From Candidatus Helarchaeota archaeon (lineage in GTDB: Archaea > Asgardarchaeota > Lokiarchaeia > Helarchaeales > RDOG01): DNA of 64,000 bases. The DNA is taken from positions 62,001-126,000 of the forward strand of contig JAHPZH010000007.1 in NCBI GenBank assembly GCA_019058315.1, given 5' to 3'. The notes under the pieces are model-generated. The model saw nothing but the letters and a program-made list of their open reading frames with translations, had not been told where the DNA came from and ran no database searches. Every line of letters begins with the position of its first letter. The stretch's first letter is position 1. Position numbers and translations under genes: made by a program. Shown piece after piece: positions 54,491-62,952 of this stretch.

Positions 54491-55147
54491 ATGGAAATTT
54501 GGGATCAAAGTATTGCTGTTGAAGAAGATTTAATAAAAGCTAACGAAGAGTTGGCAAATAAAAATAAGGAATTCTTTGAAAAAAATAATATAACAACATT
54601 TGAAATATTAGGAAACATAGGTTCAGGAAAAACTTCTCTAATAGAAGCTTTAGTTTCAGAACTTAAGGATAAATATAAAATATTGGTAATTAATGGGGAT
54701 TTGGCAACATCTATAGACGCTGATCGTATTAAAAAATATGGAGTGGAAGCAATTCAGATCAATACTGGCAAGGAATGTCACTTGGACGCTCTAACAATTA
54801 AGCCAGCTTTAGAAAAAATTAAAGAAAAAATAGATATTTGCCTTATCGAACAAGTAGGGAATATGATCTGTCCAGCTGATTTTCCTCTGGGCGCAAAAAA
54901 GAGAATTGTGGTATTTGAAGTTACAAATGGTCCCTATATTGTTCAAAAGCATCCTGTGATTTTCGCTACGACTGAAATCGTTTTAATTAATAAAATAGAT
55001 ATTGCAGAATATGTAGGCATGGATCAAAAAGCCTTAAATAAATTGGAAGCAGATGCAAAGAAAATTAACTCAAGACTTCAAGTAATTTTTACCAGCGCAA
55101 AAACAAAACAAGGGATTCCAGAACTAATTAAAGCTCTAGAGCTTTAG
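54491..55147 (+). CDS. hypB: HypB, hydrogenase/urease nickel-insertion GTPase
   Basis: GGTGA lies 8 nt before ATG 54491. The SIMIBI GTPase has the P-loop GNIGSGKTSL, the Zn/Ni-binding NTGKECHLDA, the switch IEQVGNMICPADF and the base-recognition NKID. It delivers nickel to [NiFe]-hydrogenases. No histidine-rich N-terminus is present. HypA and other hyp genes are not adjacent, so the hydrogenase locus is elsewhere. Confidence 0.93.
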   Translation: MEIWDQSIAVEEDLIKANEELANKNKEFFEKNNITTFEILGNIGSGKTSLIEALVSELKDKYKILVINGDLATSIDADRIKKYGVEAIQINTGKECHLDALTIKPALEKIKEKIDICLIEQVGNMICPADFPLGAKKRIVVFEVTNGPYIVQKHPVIFATTEIVLINKIDIAEYVGMDQKALNKLEADAKKINSRLQVIFTSAKTKQGIPELIKALEL

Positions 55148-55184
55148 ATACTTTATTTTTATTATTAAATATAGATTTAAGACA

Positions 55185-56480
55185 TTGAATAAAATATCAA
55201 TACTTACCTATGGTTGTAGTTATAATCAAGCTAGTTCAGAAATTATTAAGGGATTATTGCTAAAAAATAATTTTCAAGAATCAAAATTAGACGAATCTGA
55301 TGTTATTATTATTCTATCTTGTGTTGTAAAATCACCAACAGAAAATAAGATTATTGCTAAAATTAAAACTCTTTTTGCAGAATATCCAAAAAAGAAAATT
55401 ATTGTTGGTGGATGTCTTCCTGAAGTTATTCCAGAAAGAATAAAAGAAATTTCAAAGGATATTAATTTTTTTGGACCCCATTTCGCAACAGAAATCGTAG
55501 ATATTGTTAATAAAACAATCCAAGGAGAAAATGTGGAATTAATTGGAAAACGATATGAATGTAGATTAGGTATAACCAGGAAAAAAATAAATCCAATTAT
55601 AGGAATTATTCAAATTTCACAAGGCTGTCTATCTAATTGTGCATATTGTTGCGTAAAGATAGCTATGGGTGACTTTTTTGCTTATCCAGTTTCATTGATA
55701 ATAGAAGAAATTAAAGAAATGATAAAAAGTGGTTGCAAAGAAATCTGGATAACCGCTCAAGACACTGCTGCGTATAGATATGAAAATCTTGATCTAGCAG
55801 ATTTAATAAGCGAAATAACAAAAATCGAATCAAAATTTAATATACGGATAGGAATGATGAATCCAAAGAGTGTACTTCCAATATTAAAAAAATTAATTGA
55901 GACATATTCACATCCAAATTTATACAAGTTTTTACACTTACCTCTTCAATCTGGTGACAATGAAATTTTAGCAGCGATGAATAGAAATTACACTATTGAA
56001 GATGTCCTTAAAATAATTGAAGAATTTAGAAATAAATTCCCTCTACTAACCCTTTCAACAGATTTAATTATTGGTTTTCCAGGAGAAACCGAAGAACAAT
56101 TTCAAAATTCCCTTAAAATATTAGAAAAAATTAATCCTGATATTGTAAATATTTCACGTTTTGGTCAAAGACCAAAAACTAAGGCAAAAAAAATGAATAA
56201 CCAAATCCCCCCTGATATTATTAAAAAAAGAAGTAAAACAGCAACAGAACTGGTAAATCAATTAACACTTGAACGAAATAAAAAATGGATTAATTGGGAA
56301 GGAGAAGTGTTAGTATCAGAAAAAAGTAAATACGGGGATTGGATGGGTAGGAATTTTGCTTATAAGCCTATAGTTATTAAATCTTCTGATAATTTATTTG
56401 GGAAATTTGTAATAGTAAATATTGATAAAGTAAATCCTTTTGTACTTTTTGGGAAAATGGGTAAAATTGAAAAAAAATAA
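55185..56480 (+). CDS. tRNA threonylcarbamoyladenosine methylthiotransferase (e-MtaB)
   Basis: TTG start at 55185. The UPF0004 domain has YGCSYNQASSE, LSCVVKSPTE and VGGCLPE. The radical SAM motif is CLSNCAYCCVK. LHLPLQSGDNEILAAMNRNY and TDLIIGFPGETEEQF are the MiaB/CDKAL1 family barrel segments. A TRAM domain ends the protein. It adds a methylthio group to t6A37 of tRNA. Full length, 431 residues, all six cluster cysteines present. Confidence 0.92.
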   Translation: MNKISILTYGCSYNQASSEIIKGLLLKNNFQESKLDESDVIIILSCVVKSPTENKIIAKIKTLFAEYPKKKIIVGGCLPEVIPERIKEISKDINFFGPHFATEIVDIVNKTIQGENVELIGKRYECRLGITRKKINPIIGIIQISQGCLSNCAYCCVKIAMGDFFAYPVSLIIEEIKEMIKSGCKEIWITAQDTAAYRYENLDLADLISEITKIESKFNIRIGMMNPKSVLPILKKLIETYSHPNLYKFLHLPLQSGDNEILAAMNRNYTIEDVLKIIEEFRNKFPLLTLSTDLIIGFPGETEEQFQNSLKILEKINPDIVNISRFGQRPKTKAKKMNNQIPPDIIKKRSKTATELVNQLTLERNKKWINWEGEVLVSEKSKYGDWMGRNFAYKPIVIKSSDNLFGKFVIVNIDKVNPFVLFGKMGKIEKK

Positions 56481-56529
56481 TGTATATTAATAAAGTAAGA
56501 CAAAGATAGTTTTCTAAATACTCTAAGTA

Positions 56530-57576
56530 TTAGTTGGTTTCTCTATATATACTCTCTTTTACTTTTTCTTTAGTTTCTTCTATTTTACTTTCTCCCTTTT
56601 CTTTTAATTCTTCTTCTACTCGAGTTTTTATTTCCTCATCCAGATTCTCTTCTCGTAAATATATAAAGTCACCTATTTTTTCGATTTCTCCATTTTTAAT
56701 CATATCCTTAAAATTTTCCTTGTAATCACTCTTGTCTTTTGACCAACTTTCTAAGAATTCCTCTTTTATCTTAGAATCAAGAATTTTTTTTGGCAAAGGA
56801 CACTCCCTTAAAGCTTTCGCAATCTCCACCTTAAACTGAGCCTTTATTTTATCCCCATATTTAAAGAGGCATTCTGCCCCTTTCTTATAATCACCTAAAG
56901 TCATGTATTGCATACATAAAATTCCCCAAACATGAACCTCCTTAGGGTCCATTTCAATGATTTTATTAAAGCATTCATGCATCTTTTTTCTATTATTTAG
57001 TTTTCTATAAACCAATGCAATATTTAGCCATGCATTAGCAAACTCAGGTGAGATTTCGATTGCTTTCTTATAACAATAAATAGCATCATTGTATTCACCT
57101 AATTCCCGATATGTATGTCCCATGTAAAACCAAGCACTTAAAAAATCTGGTTTTGCTTCGACAGCTCTTTGATATGCAATTATTGCTTCCACGTGGTTTC
57201 TTAAACCTAAATAGTTATTGGCAATATGAAAATTAAGCCATGACATCTCCGAATCGAGTCTAATTGCCTCATTTAGACATTCATTAGATTTCTTATATTT
57301 TTTTAAGTTCTGATACGCAATTCCCATTAAAAACATAACATTAGCATTGTTAGGTTCAATTTTTAATACATTCTCCCAACTTTTTATGGCATTTTTATTA
57401 TTTTTCATAATAATATTGGTCAGACCCATTAAAGTCCAAGCTTTAAGGTGTTGAGAGTCCAGCTTCACTGCTTTATTTAAGAATTTCAAACCATCTTTGA
57501 ATTTTTTTTCATGAATTAAATCTCGACCAATTTTAAAAAAATCTTGGGCTGTTTGTCCTTCAAAATTTTTTGACAT
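56530..57576 (-). CDS. TPR-repeat protein, 348 residues
   Basis: About seven tandem TPR units cover residues 8-245, for example AWTLMGLTNIIMKNNKNAIK, AWFYMGHTYRELGEYNDAIY and AWLNIALVYRKLNNRKKMHE. A helical, highly charged Glu/Lys tail follows. It is a protein-interaction scaffold in the cytoplasm; the partner is unknown. It is convergent with the e-MtaB gene. Confidence 0.9.
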   Translation of the reverse strand: MSKNFEGQTAQDFFKIGRDLIHEKKFKDGLKFLNKAVKLDSQHLKAWTLMGLTNIIMKNNKNAIKSWENVLKIEPNNANVMFLMGIAYQNLKKYKKSNECLNEAIRLDSEMSWLNFHIANNYLGLRNHVEAIIAYQRAVEAKPDFLSAWFYMGHTYRELGEYNDAIYCYKKAIEISPEFANAWLNIALVYRKLNNRKKMHECFNKIIEMDPKEVHVWGILCMQYMTLGDYKKGAECLFKYGDKIKAQFKVEIAKALRECPLPKKILDSKIKEEFLESWSKDKSDYKENFKDMIKNGEIEKIGDFIYLREENLDEEIKTRVEEELKEKGESKIEETKEKVKESIYRETN

Positions 57577-57697
57577 TTTTGACCCCCTTTATTTTATTTT
57601 TATATTTATTAAATATGATCTCAAGGTTATGAGTTATTAAATTTTCGAAGTGATTAAATCTAGAATATGATAAATGTTCATATCCAATGTGAGAAAG

Positions 57698-58513
57698 ATG
57701 CGGGTAACATGTAAAGTTTTTTATTTAGGCGATAATTATCGAGGTTTTCAATTCCAACCAGATGTCGATACAGTAGAAGGAAGAATCAAGGAAGCTTTAA
57801 AAGAAACTAAATTAATTGAAGATGATTCAACTTCAAAATTCCAAGGTGCATCTCGAACTGATGCCTTAGTGCATGCACTTGGTAATGTAATTGCCTTCAA
57901 TACTAATGAACGTGTAATTATTCCAATGATTAATCAACATTTACCAAAAGATATAATAATCTGGGCAAAAAAAGAGGTAGAAGATGATTTTTTACCACGA
58001 TTTGCAGCTATTAAACGCCATTATAAGTATATTACGAGATATAATGATGAAAATTTCAAAAAAATGGAAAATGTAGGCGAAAAAATTATAGGATATCATG
58101 ATTTTAAGAATTTTTCAAAAAAATATGAAAATAAAAATACTTTTAGAGAAATTTATGAGCTTAATATATCTCATAAAGATCAATTCTTAATATTTGACGT
58201 AATAGGCACCGCGTTTCTTTATCAAATGGTTAGAAGAATTGTAAATTTATTATTGAATATTGGCAAGGGTAATTTTAAAGAGGAGATTGTTAATGATTAT
58301 TTTGATAAAGAAATGGATTCATCTGAAAGAATTGGACCCGCTCCCTTGGAAAATGAGGGCTCTTTAATATTATGGGAGGTGGTTTATCCATTTATATTTG
58401 AGATCGATTCTTATTCTTATGAAAAAATGCAGAGATATATTAATCATTTTTGGAAACTGCATTCATTAAGATTAGAGACTATGAAAACTTTCCAAAATTT
58501 TTTTAACAAATAG
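57698..58513 (+). CDS. truA: tRNA pseudouridine synthase TruA family
   Basis: The frame opens at ATG 57674, but ATG 57698 follows GTGAGAAAG and gives MRVTCKVFYLGDNYRGFQFQ, the normal family start. The catalytic Asp lies in GASRTDALVHALGNV. AAIKRHYKYITRY and FLYQMVRRIVNLL are the further TruA motifs. The enzyme makes pseudouridine in the anticodon stem-loop (positions 38-40). Confidence 0.93.
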   Translation: MRVTCKVFYLGDNYRGFQFQPDVDTVEGRIKEALKETKLIEDDSTSKFQGASRTDALVHALGNVIAFNTNERVIIPMINQHLPKDIIIWAKKEVEDDFLPRFAAIKRHYKYITRYNDENFKKMENVGEKIIGYHDFKNFSKKYENKNTFREIYELNISHKDQFLIFDVIGTAFLYQMVRRIVNLLLNIGKGNFKEEIVNDYFDKEMDSSERIGPAPLENEGSLILWEVVYPFIFEIDSYSYEKMQRYINHFWKLHSLRLETMKTFQNFFNK

Positions 58514-58546
58514 AATTCTACTAATTATATAATTAACTGATAATAT

Positions 58547-59254
58547 GTGGTGTTTAAAATTAAAGGAATTATGAAAAAGGGTACTAGACCAGAGCCAAAC
58601 TGGAAAAAAATTAAATTTAACGAGCCTTATAAGAAAGCAACTGATAAATTTAAAAGGATGGTCTTAAATCATCCCGATTTTGACCCAACAAGTTTTTTCC
58701 AATTCAGCATTTTTATGGCAAAATCACTCCTTCAAATGCTAGAAGATGTAGAAGAGAATTTTGGACCCGAGGGGCAAAAAGTTTGTAATAATGCATTAGT
58801 AAAAGTAGGATATGATATGGGTAAGCAACTGTTTGAGGGCATAGAAATTCCTCCAGAGATGCCCACATTAGAATTAATGAGCTTCGTTGCAACATGGGTT
58901 AATACAGTAGCTTGGACCTCAATTGAGGATCCAAGAATTATAGATGATAATAAATGTGAGTTTGATATTATTTGGTGCCCATTACAAGATGTATATAAAG
59001 CATTTGATTGTAGAATTCAACGATATCTAGTCCAAGGCATTATGGATTATGTGAGAGAATTAAGGTCTAGCTTCGATCCAGAAGCTGATTACGATATAAA
59101 ATTTTTAACTACAATACCTGCAGGATCAAAAACCTGTAAATTTCAAATCGTAAAAAAGAAAAAAGGAACCCCAGATAAATGGGAAAATTATTCTAAAGTA
59201 CTTGAGAATAGGGCATTAAAACGTTGGAAAGCTAAACTTAGAAAAAAGGAATAA
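58547..59254 (+). CDS. Possible L-2-amino-thiazoline-4-carboxylate hydrolase-like protein
   Basis: A 235-residue soluble protein. The pattern CPLQDVYKAFDCRIQRYLVQ followed by an AGSKTCKFQI segment recalls the ATC-hydrolase/L-2-amino-thiazoline family and related small Cys-containing domains, from memory only. The start is uncertain: GTG 58547, ATG 58571 after AAAGGA, or ATT 58559 with GTGGTG 6 nt before it. It is downstream of truA (33-nt gap) and convergent with the molybdopterin operon. Confidence 0.6.
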   Translation: MVFKIKGIMKKGTRPEPNWKKIKFNEPYKKATDKFKRMVLNHPDFDPTSFFQFSIFMAKSLLQMLEDVEENFGPEGQKVCNNALVKVGYDMGKQLFEGIEIPPEMPTLELMSFVATWVNTVAWTSIEDPRIIDDNKCEFDIIWCPLQDVYKAFDCRIQRYLVQGIMDYVRELRSSFDPEADYDIKFLTTIPAGSKTCKFQIVKKKKGTPDKWENYSKVLENRALKRWKAKLRKKE

Positions 59255-59269
59255 AAAACATCTTATTAA

Positions 59270-60511
59270 TCAAGAAAATAAATTTACCTCTATTTTTTCT
59301 CCCTCTTCGATTAATTGCACTTGTTCAGGAATGTCAATATACCCATCAGTTAAAGCCAAGGTAGAAATTGCCTCAGATCCTGTATGAATTGGCTCTGCAA
59401 ATATTTTATCATCTTCTTCAGTTATTTTAACTGGTCTTAATTCTCGTCGTCCTAATTCGGAATAAATTCTTTTTTTTGCTATTGCATTTATTATCTTTTC
59501 TTTTGGTCGGGGTAAATGAGCCCACTTTCTTATCAATGGAGCAATAAAATGATAAAAAATTGTTAAAGCACTAGTAGGATAACCTGGTAATACAATTATG
59601 GGTTTAATATATGTTTTATCTTCAACTGCTGAAAGTAAGGTCGGTTTACCGGGCTTAATTCTAATTCCATGTATGTATAAATTTAGATTTTTTAAATTCT
59701 TAATGACTTCAGGTAAATAATCCCCAGTTCCTTTGGAAGTTCCTCCTGATATAATTAAAAAATCGATTTTAGATATTTCTTCAGAAATTATCCTTTTTAA
59801 AGTTTCATAATCATCTTTAATTATCCCTTTAATAAGTGGAATTCCTCCAGATTCTTTAACAGCATTGTATATTGTTGTAGAATTGATATCATATATTTTT
59901 CCAGATGTTAATTGGACTCCTGGGGGAACTAATTCATCACCAGTGCTAAAAATTGTGACTTTTGGCTTTGAATAGACAGTTATTTTAGTAATCCCTAATG
60001 CTGAGAGTAAGCCCAAATCTCGAGTATTCAATTGCTTCTCTTTTTTTAGTGCAATTTCTCCTTTTTTTATATCTGCTCCAATTTGTATAATATATTGTTG
60101 AGGAGCAACTGATTTAAAGATTTTAACAATTTCATTTTCTTCTTCTGTATATTCAACCATCACAACAGCATCCGCTCCATTTGGAATGGGAGCACCTGTT
60201 GCAATTTGAATGCACTCTTTTTCATTTAGTACTAAATTAGAATTTATACCTGCACGAATCTCTCCCATTTTCTTTAAATTTATTGGTTTATCTTCCTCTG
60301 CACCAAATGTATCTTTTGCCTTAACTGCATAACCATCCATTCTTGATTTTGAAAATCCCGGTACATTAATAGGTGAAATAATATCTTTTGCTAAAACCCT
60401 CTCTAGTGCATTCTCTATCTTAATCTCTTCGATTTGATCATGAGAAATCAATTTATAATTTAAAATATTCTTAACTTCATCTGCAGAAAGAGTCTGATAG
60501 AATTTTGTCAT
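59270..60511 (-). CDS. moeA: Molybdopterin molybdenumtransferase MoeA (second paralog)
   Basis: The 413-residue protein has the MoeA/gephyrin E pattern: FSKSRMDGYAVKAKDTFGA, ATGAPIPNGADAVVMVE, FSTGDELV, IISGGTSKGTGDYLPEV and PGYPTSALTIFYHF. It inserts Mo or W into molybdopterin-AMP. It is the last gene of the operon moaC-moaB-moeA-moeA. Two MoeA copies are common in archaea, and separate Mo and W roles have been proposed. Confidence 0.93.
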   Translation of the reverse strand: MTKFYQTLSADEVKNILNYKLISHDQIEEIKIENALERVLAKDIISPINVPGFSKSRMDGYAVKAKDTFGAEEDKPINLKKMGEIRAGINSNLVLNEKECIQIATGAPIPNGADAVVMVEYTEEENEIVKIFKSVAPQQYIIQIGADIKKGEIALKKEKQLNTRDLGLLSALGITKITVYSKPKVTIFSTGDELVPPGVQLTSGKIYDINSTTIYNAVKESGGIPLIKGIIKDDYETLKRIISEEISKIDFLIISGGTSKGTGDYLPEVIKNLKNLNLYIHGIRIKPGKPTLLSAVEDKTYIKPIIVLPGYPTSALTIFYHFIAPLIRKWAHLPRPKEKIINAIAKKRIYSELGRRELRPVKITEEDDKIFAEPIHTGSEAISTLALTDGYIDIPEQVQLIEEGEKIEVNLFS

Positions 60512-60538
60512 CTTATTGCACTTTTTTATACATTTATA

Positions 60539-61789
60539 CTAAATAGAAATCGGTAAATACAAATAAACGTTCACTACTGAATTTTTTTCATAACCTTCAA
60601 TATTCTCAGGGATTTTTACAACGCCATCGGCTTTTACAAGAGAAGAAATTATACCAGATCCTGATATACGGATGGGAGTTGCAAAATAGTCACCATTAAT
60701 CCTCTCGATTTTCACACGAGCGGAATCTCTTCTACCTAATTTAGATGGAATTCCTCTGGTTAAAGTAGCTTTAATAATGGGCCTTGGATCTAAAATACTT
60801 GCTCCTTGCATTTTTCTTATAGTAGGTCCTACAAAATCTTCAAATCCAATGATAGTAGCAACTGGGAATCCCGGTAAGCAAAAAACTGGTTTATTTTTAA
60901 CTATAGCAATTGCCGTTGGGCTCCCTGGACGCATAGCAATACCATGAACTAATAATTTACCTTCTTGTTCCATAATTGGAGGAAGTAAGTCTTTTTCCCC
61001 TACGGAAGTCCCACCAGAAAAAACGATAATATCATATTCTAAAGCTTTTTTAAGAACTTCACGGATTTTATTAGGATCATCTTCCACAATACCCAATCTA
61101 ATAGGATTTCCTCCATATAGTTCAGTATATAATGATATTGAATGAGTATTAGTTTCGATTATTTCTCCAATTTTCAGCGAAGAACCTACTTCTAATAATT
61201 CAGAACCAGTTGAAATTATAGCAACAGTTGGTTGTTTAATAACTTTTATCGTATTAATATTGCAAGCAATTAAGAGTGTGATATCTTGAGGTCTAAGTTG
61301 ATGATATTTTTTAATTATAACATTGTTTTTCTTTACATCTTCTCCCTTTTTAGAAACATTTTTTTCAGGAGTTAAGGGTGTATAAACTTCAATTTTGTCA
61401 TCAATTAATTTGGTATCTTCTATCTTAACAACTGCATTAGCCCCAATGGGAACGGGTGAACCTGTTGCAACTTTAATAGCTTCTCCTTGGTTTAATTTTT
61501 TAGAAGAAATTTGATTAATTTCAATTTGATCAATTATTTTTAGTATTTTTGGTTTATGAGGACTAGCTCCAAATGTATCCTCTGCCTGAACGGCATATCC
61601 ATCCATAGCTGAGCGATCAAAATGAGGAACATCAATATTTGAAACAATATCGGTAGCTAAAAATCGCCTTAATCCATCAATTGATTTAATCTCTTCTTCA
61701 GGTAAGATTTTAATATAGGGTGAGAGATTCTTCCAGGCATTTTCGATTAGAGTCAATTTTTTAAAACCATGTTTATGAATTTCGGTCAT
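60539..61789 (-). CDS. moeA: Molybdopterin molybdenumtransferase MoeA (first paralog)
   Basis: A 416-residue MoeA with FDRSAMDGYAVQAEDTFGA, ATGSPVPIGANAVVKIE, ISTGSELLEVG, FSGGTSVGEKDLLPP and LPGFPVATIIGFEDF. It is 27 nt upstream of the second MoeA gene, on the same strand. The sequences are clearly paralogous but divergent, so the duplication is old. The start gives MTEIHKHGFKKL. Confidence 0.93.
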   Translation of the reverse strand: MTEIHKHGFKKLTLIENAWKNLSPYIKILPEEEIKSIDGLRRFLATDIVSNIDVPHFDRSAMDGYAVQAEDTFGASPHKPKILKIIDQIEINQISSKKLNQGEAIKVATGSPVPIGANAVVKIEDTKLIDDKIEVYTPLTPEKNVSKKGEDVKKNNVIIKKYHQLRPQDITLLIACNINTIKVIKQPTVAIISTGSELLEVGSSLKIGEIIETNTHSISLYTELYGGNPIRLGIVEDDPNKIREVLKKALEYDIIVFSGGTSVGEKDLLPPIMEQEGKLLVHGIAMRPGSPTAIAIVKNKPVFCLPGFPVATIIGFEDFVGPTIRKMQGASILDPRPIIKATLTRGIPSKLGRRDSARVKIERINGDYFATPIRISGSGIISSLVKADGVVKIPENIEGYEKNSVVNVYLYLPISI

Positions 61790-61847
61790 AATTATTCACA
61801 TTTGGGTATGATAAACTTAAAAATATCTCAAAATCTCTATTGTTACT

Positions 61848-62375
61848 TTATTCTTTCATCATTTTTTTAATATGACCTGCCTCGGGAATTATTAAATGCT
61901 CCAAAGCAAGTTTAACTGCGTTTGGTGATCCAGGGAGGCAAAAAATAATCCTGTTATTTATAATACCTGCTGAAGCTCGTGAAAGCATCGCAGAGGAACC
62001 AATTTCTTTAAAACTTAAGTAACGAAATAACTCTCCAAAACCTTCTAAAGTCTTTTCAAAGAGTGGTTTAATGGTTTCAATAGTTATATCTCTCTTACTA
62101 ATACCCGTTCCTCCACTTGTAATTATGATATCGGTTTTATCTTTAATTAATTGTAGTAAAACTTCTTTAATTTTCAAATTCTCATCCGGGACTATTTGAA
62201 ATGAAATAAAATTTTGCTTATTTTTTTCTAAAATTTCTTTTATTACAGGGATTGTCATATCAGTTGATTTTTTTCCCTCCTCTATTTCTAAATATCTTGT
62301 GTCACTTACTATTAAAACTGAGTAATTCAGTATTTTTGGAGCACCGTGTTTATGTTTTAAATGTGTTTTTTCCAA
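61848..62375 (-). CDS. moaB: Molybdopterin adenylyltransferase-type MoaB/MogA
   Basis: A 175-residue MoCF-fold protein with YSVLIVSDTRYLEIEEGKKS, the substrate loop TSGGTGISKRDIT and LPGSPNAVKLALEH. Archaeal MoaB/MogA adenylylates molybdopterin before metal insertion by MoeA. It lies 15 nt downstream of moaC. Confidence 0.92.
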   Translation of the reverse strand: MEKTHLKHKHGAPKILNYSVLIVSDTRYLEIEEGKKSTDMTIPVIKEILEKNKQNFISFQIVPDENLKIKEVLLQLIKDKTDIIITSGGTGISKRDITIETIKPLFEKTLEGFGELFRYLSFKEIGSSAMLSRASAGIINNRIIFCLPGSPNAVKLALEHLIIPEAGHIKKMMKE

Positions 62376-62390
62376 GTTAATACACTCTAT

Positions 62391-62849
62391 TTATAGATTC
62401 TCTTTAATTTTCTTTAAAACAACTATATCCGAAATTCTTGTTGACGGATATTGACCCATTTCATCTTTTTCTAAATATTTTGTCATATCCCAAATAGTTA
62501 AAAGTGCAATTTGCACTCCTAAAATCGCCTCTAACTCAACTCCCGTTTTTGCTATGGATTTTACTGAAACTGTTGTTTTTATAAATGGTTTGTCTCTATC
62601 AATATCAAATTCTACATTCACATTAGAAATTGGTATGGGATGTGCTAAAAAAATTAATTCTGGAGTTTTTTTAATCGCATTTATCGCTGATAATTGTGCA
62701 TTAATTAATGCATCTCCTTTTTTAATGGTCTTATTTTTAATCTGTTCTATTGTACTCTTCTTCAAAAAGATACGACCTTCAGCTATTGCTGTTCTTTGTA
62801 TCTCTTTTTTTTCAGAAATGTCAACCATTGATATTTTTGAATTTTCCAT
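62391..62849 (-). CDS. moaC: Cyclic pyranopterin monophosphate synthase MoaC
   Basis: MoaC signatures are visible: MVDISEKKEIQRTAIAEG, LIFLAHPIPISNVNVEF with the active-site His and GVELEAILGVQIALLTIWDM with the catalytic acid region. It makes cyclic pyranopterin monophosphate with MoaA, which is not in this window. I prefer ATG 62849, preceded by GGAAGTTG, over TTG 62858. It is the first gene of the molybdopterin operon and divergent from the JAMM gene. Confidence 0.93.
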   Translation of the reverse strand: MENSKISMVDISEKKEIQRTAIAEGRIFLKKSTIEQIKNKTIKKGDALINAQLSAINAIKKTPELIFLAHPIPISNVNVEFDIDRDKPFIKTTVSVKSIAKTGVELEAILGVQIALLTIWDMTKYLEKDEMGQYPSTRISDIVVLKKIKENL

Positions 62850-62952
62850 TAATTTCAACTTCCAACATTAAAAATTTAATAAGTAAAAAATCCCGAACTA
62901 TTTAAAGAATTAATTAATATTTATCAATAATAACCTTATTGAGGAAGTTACA

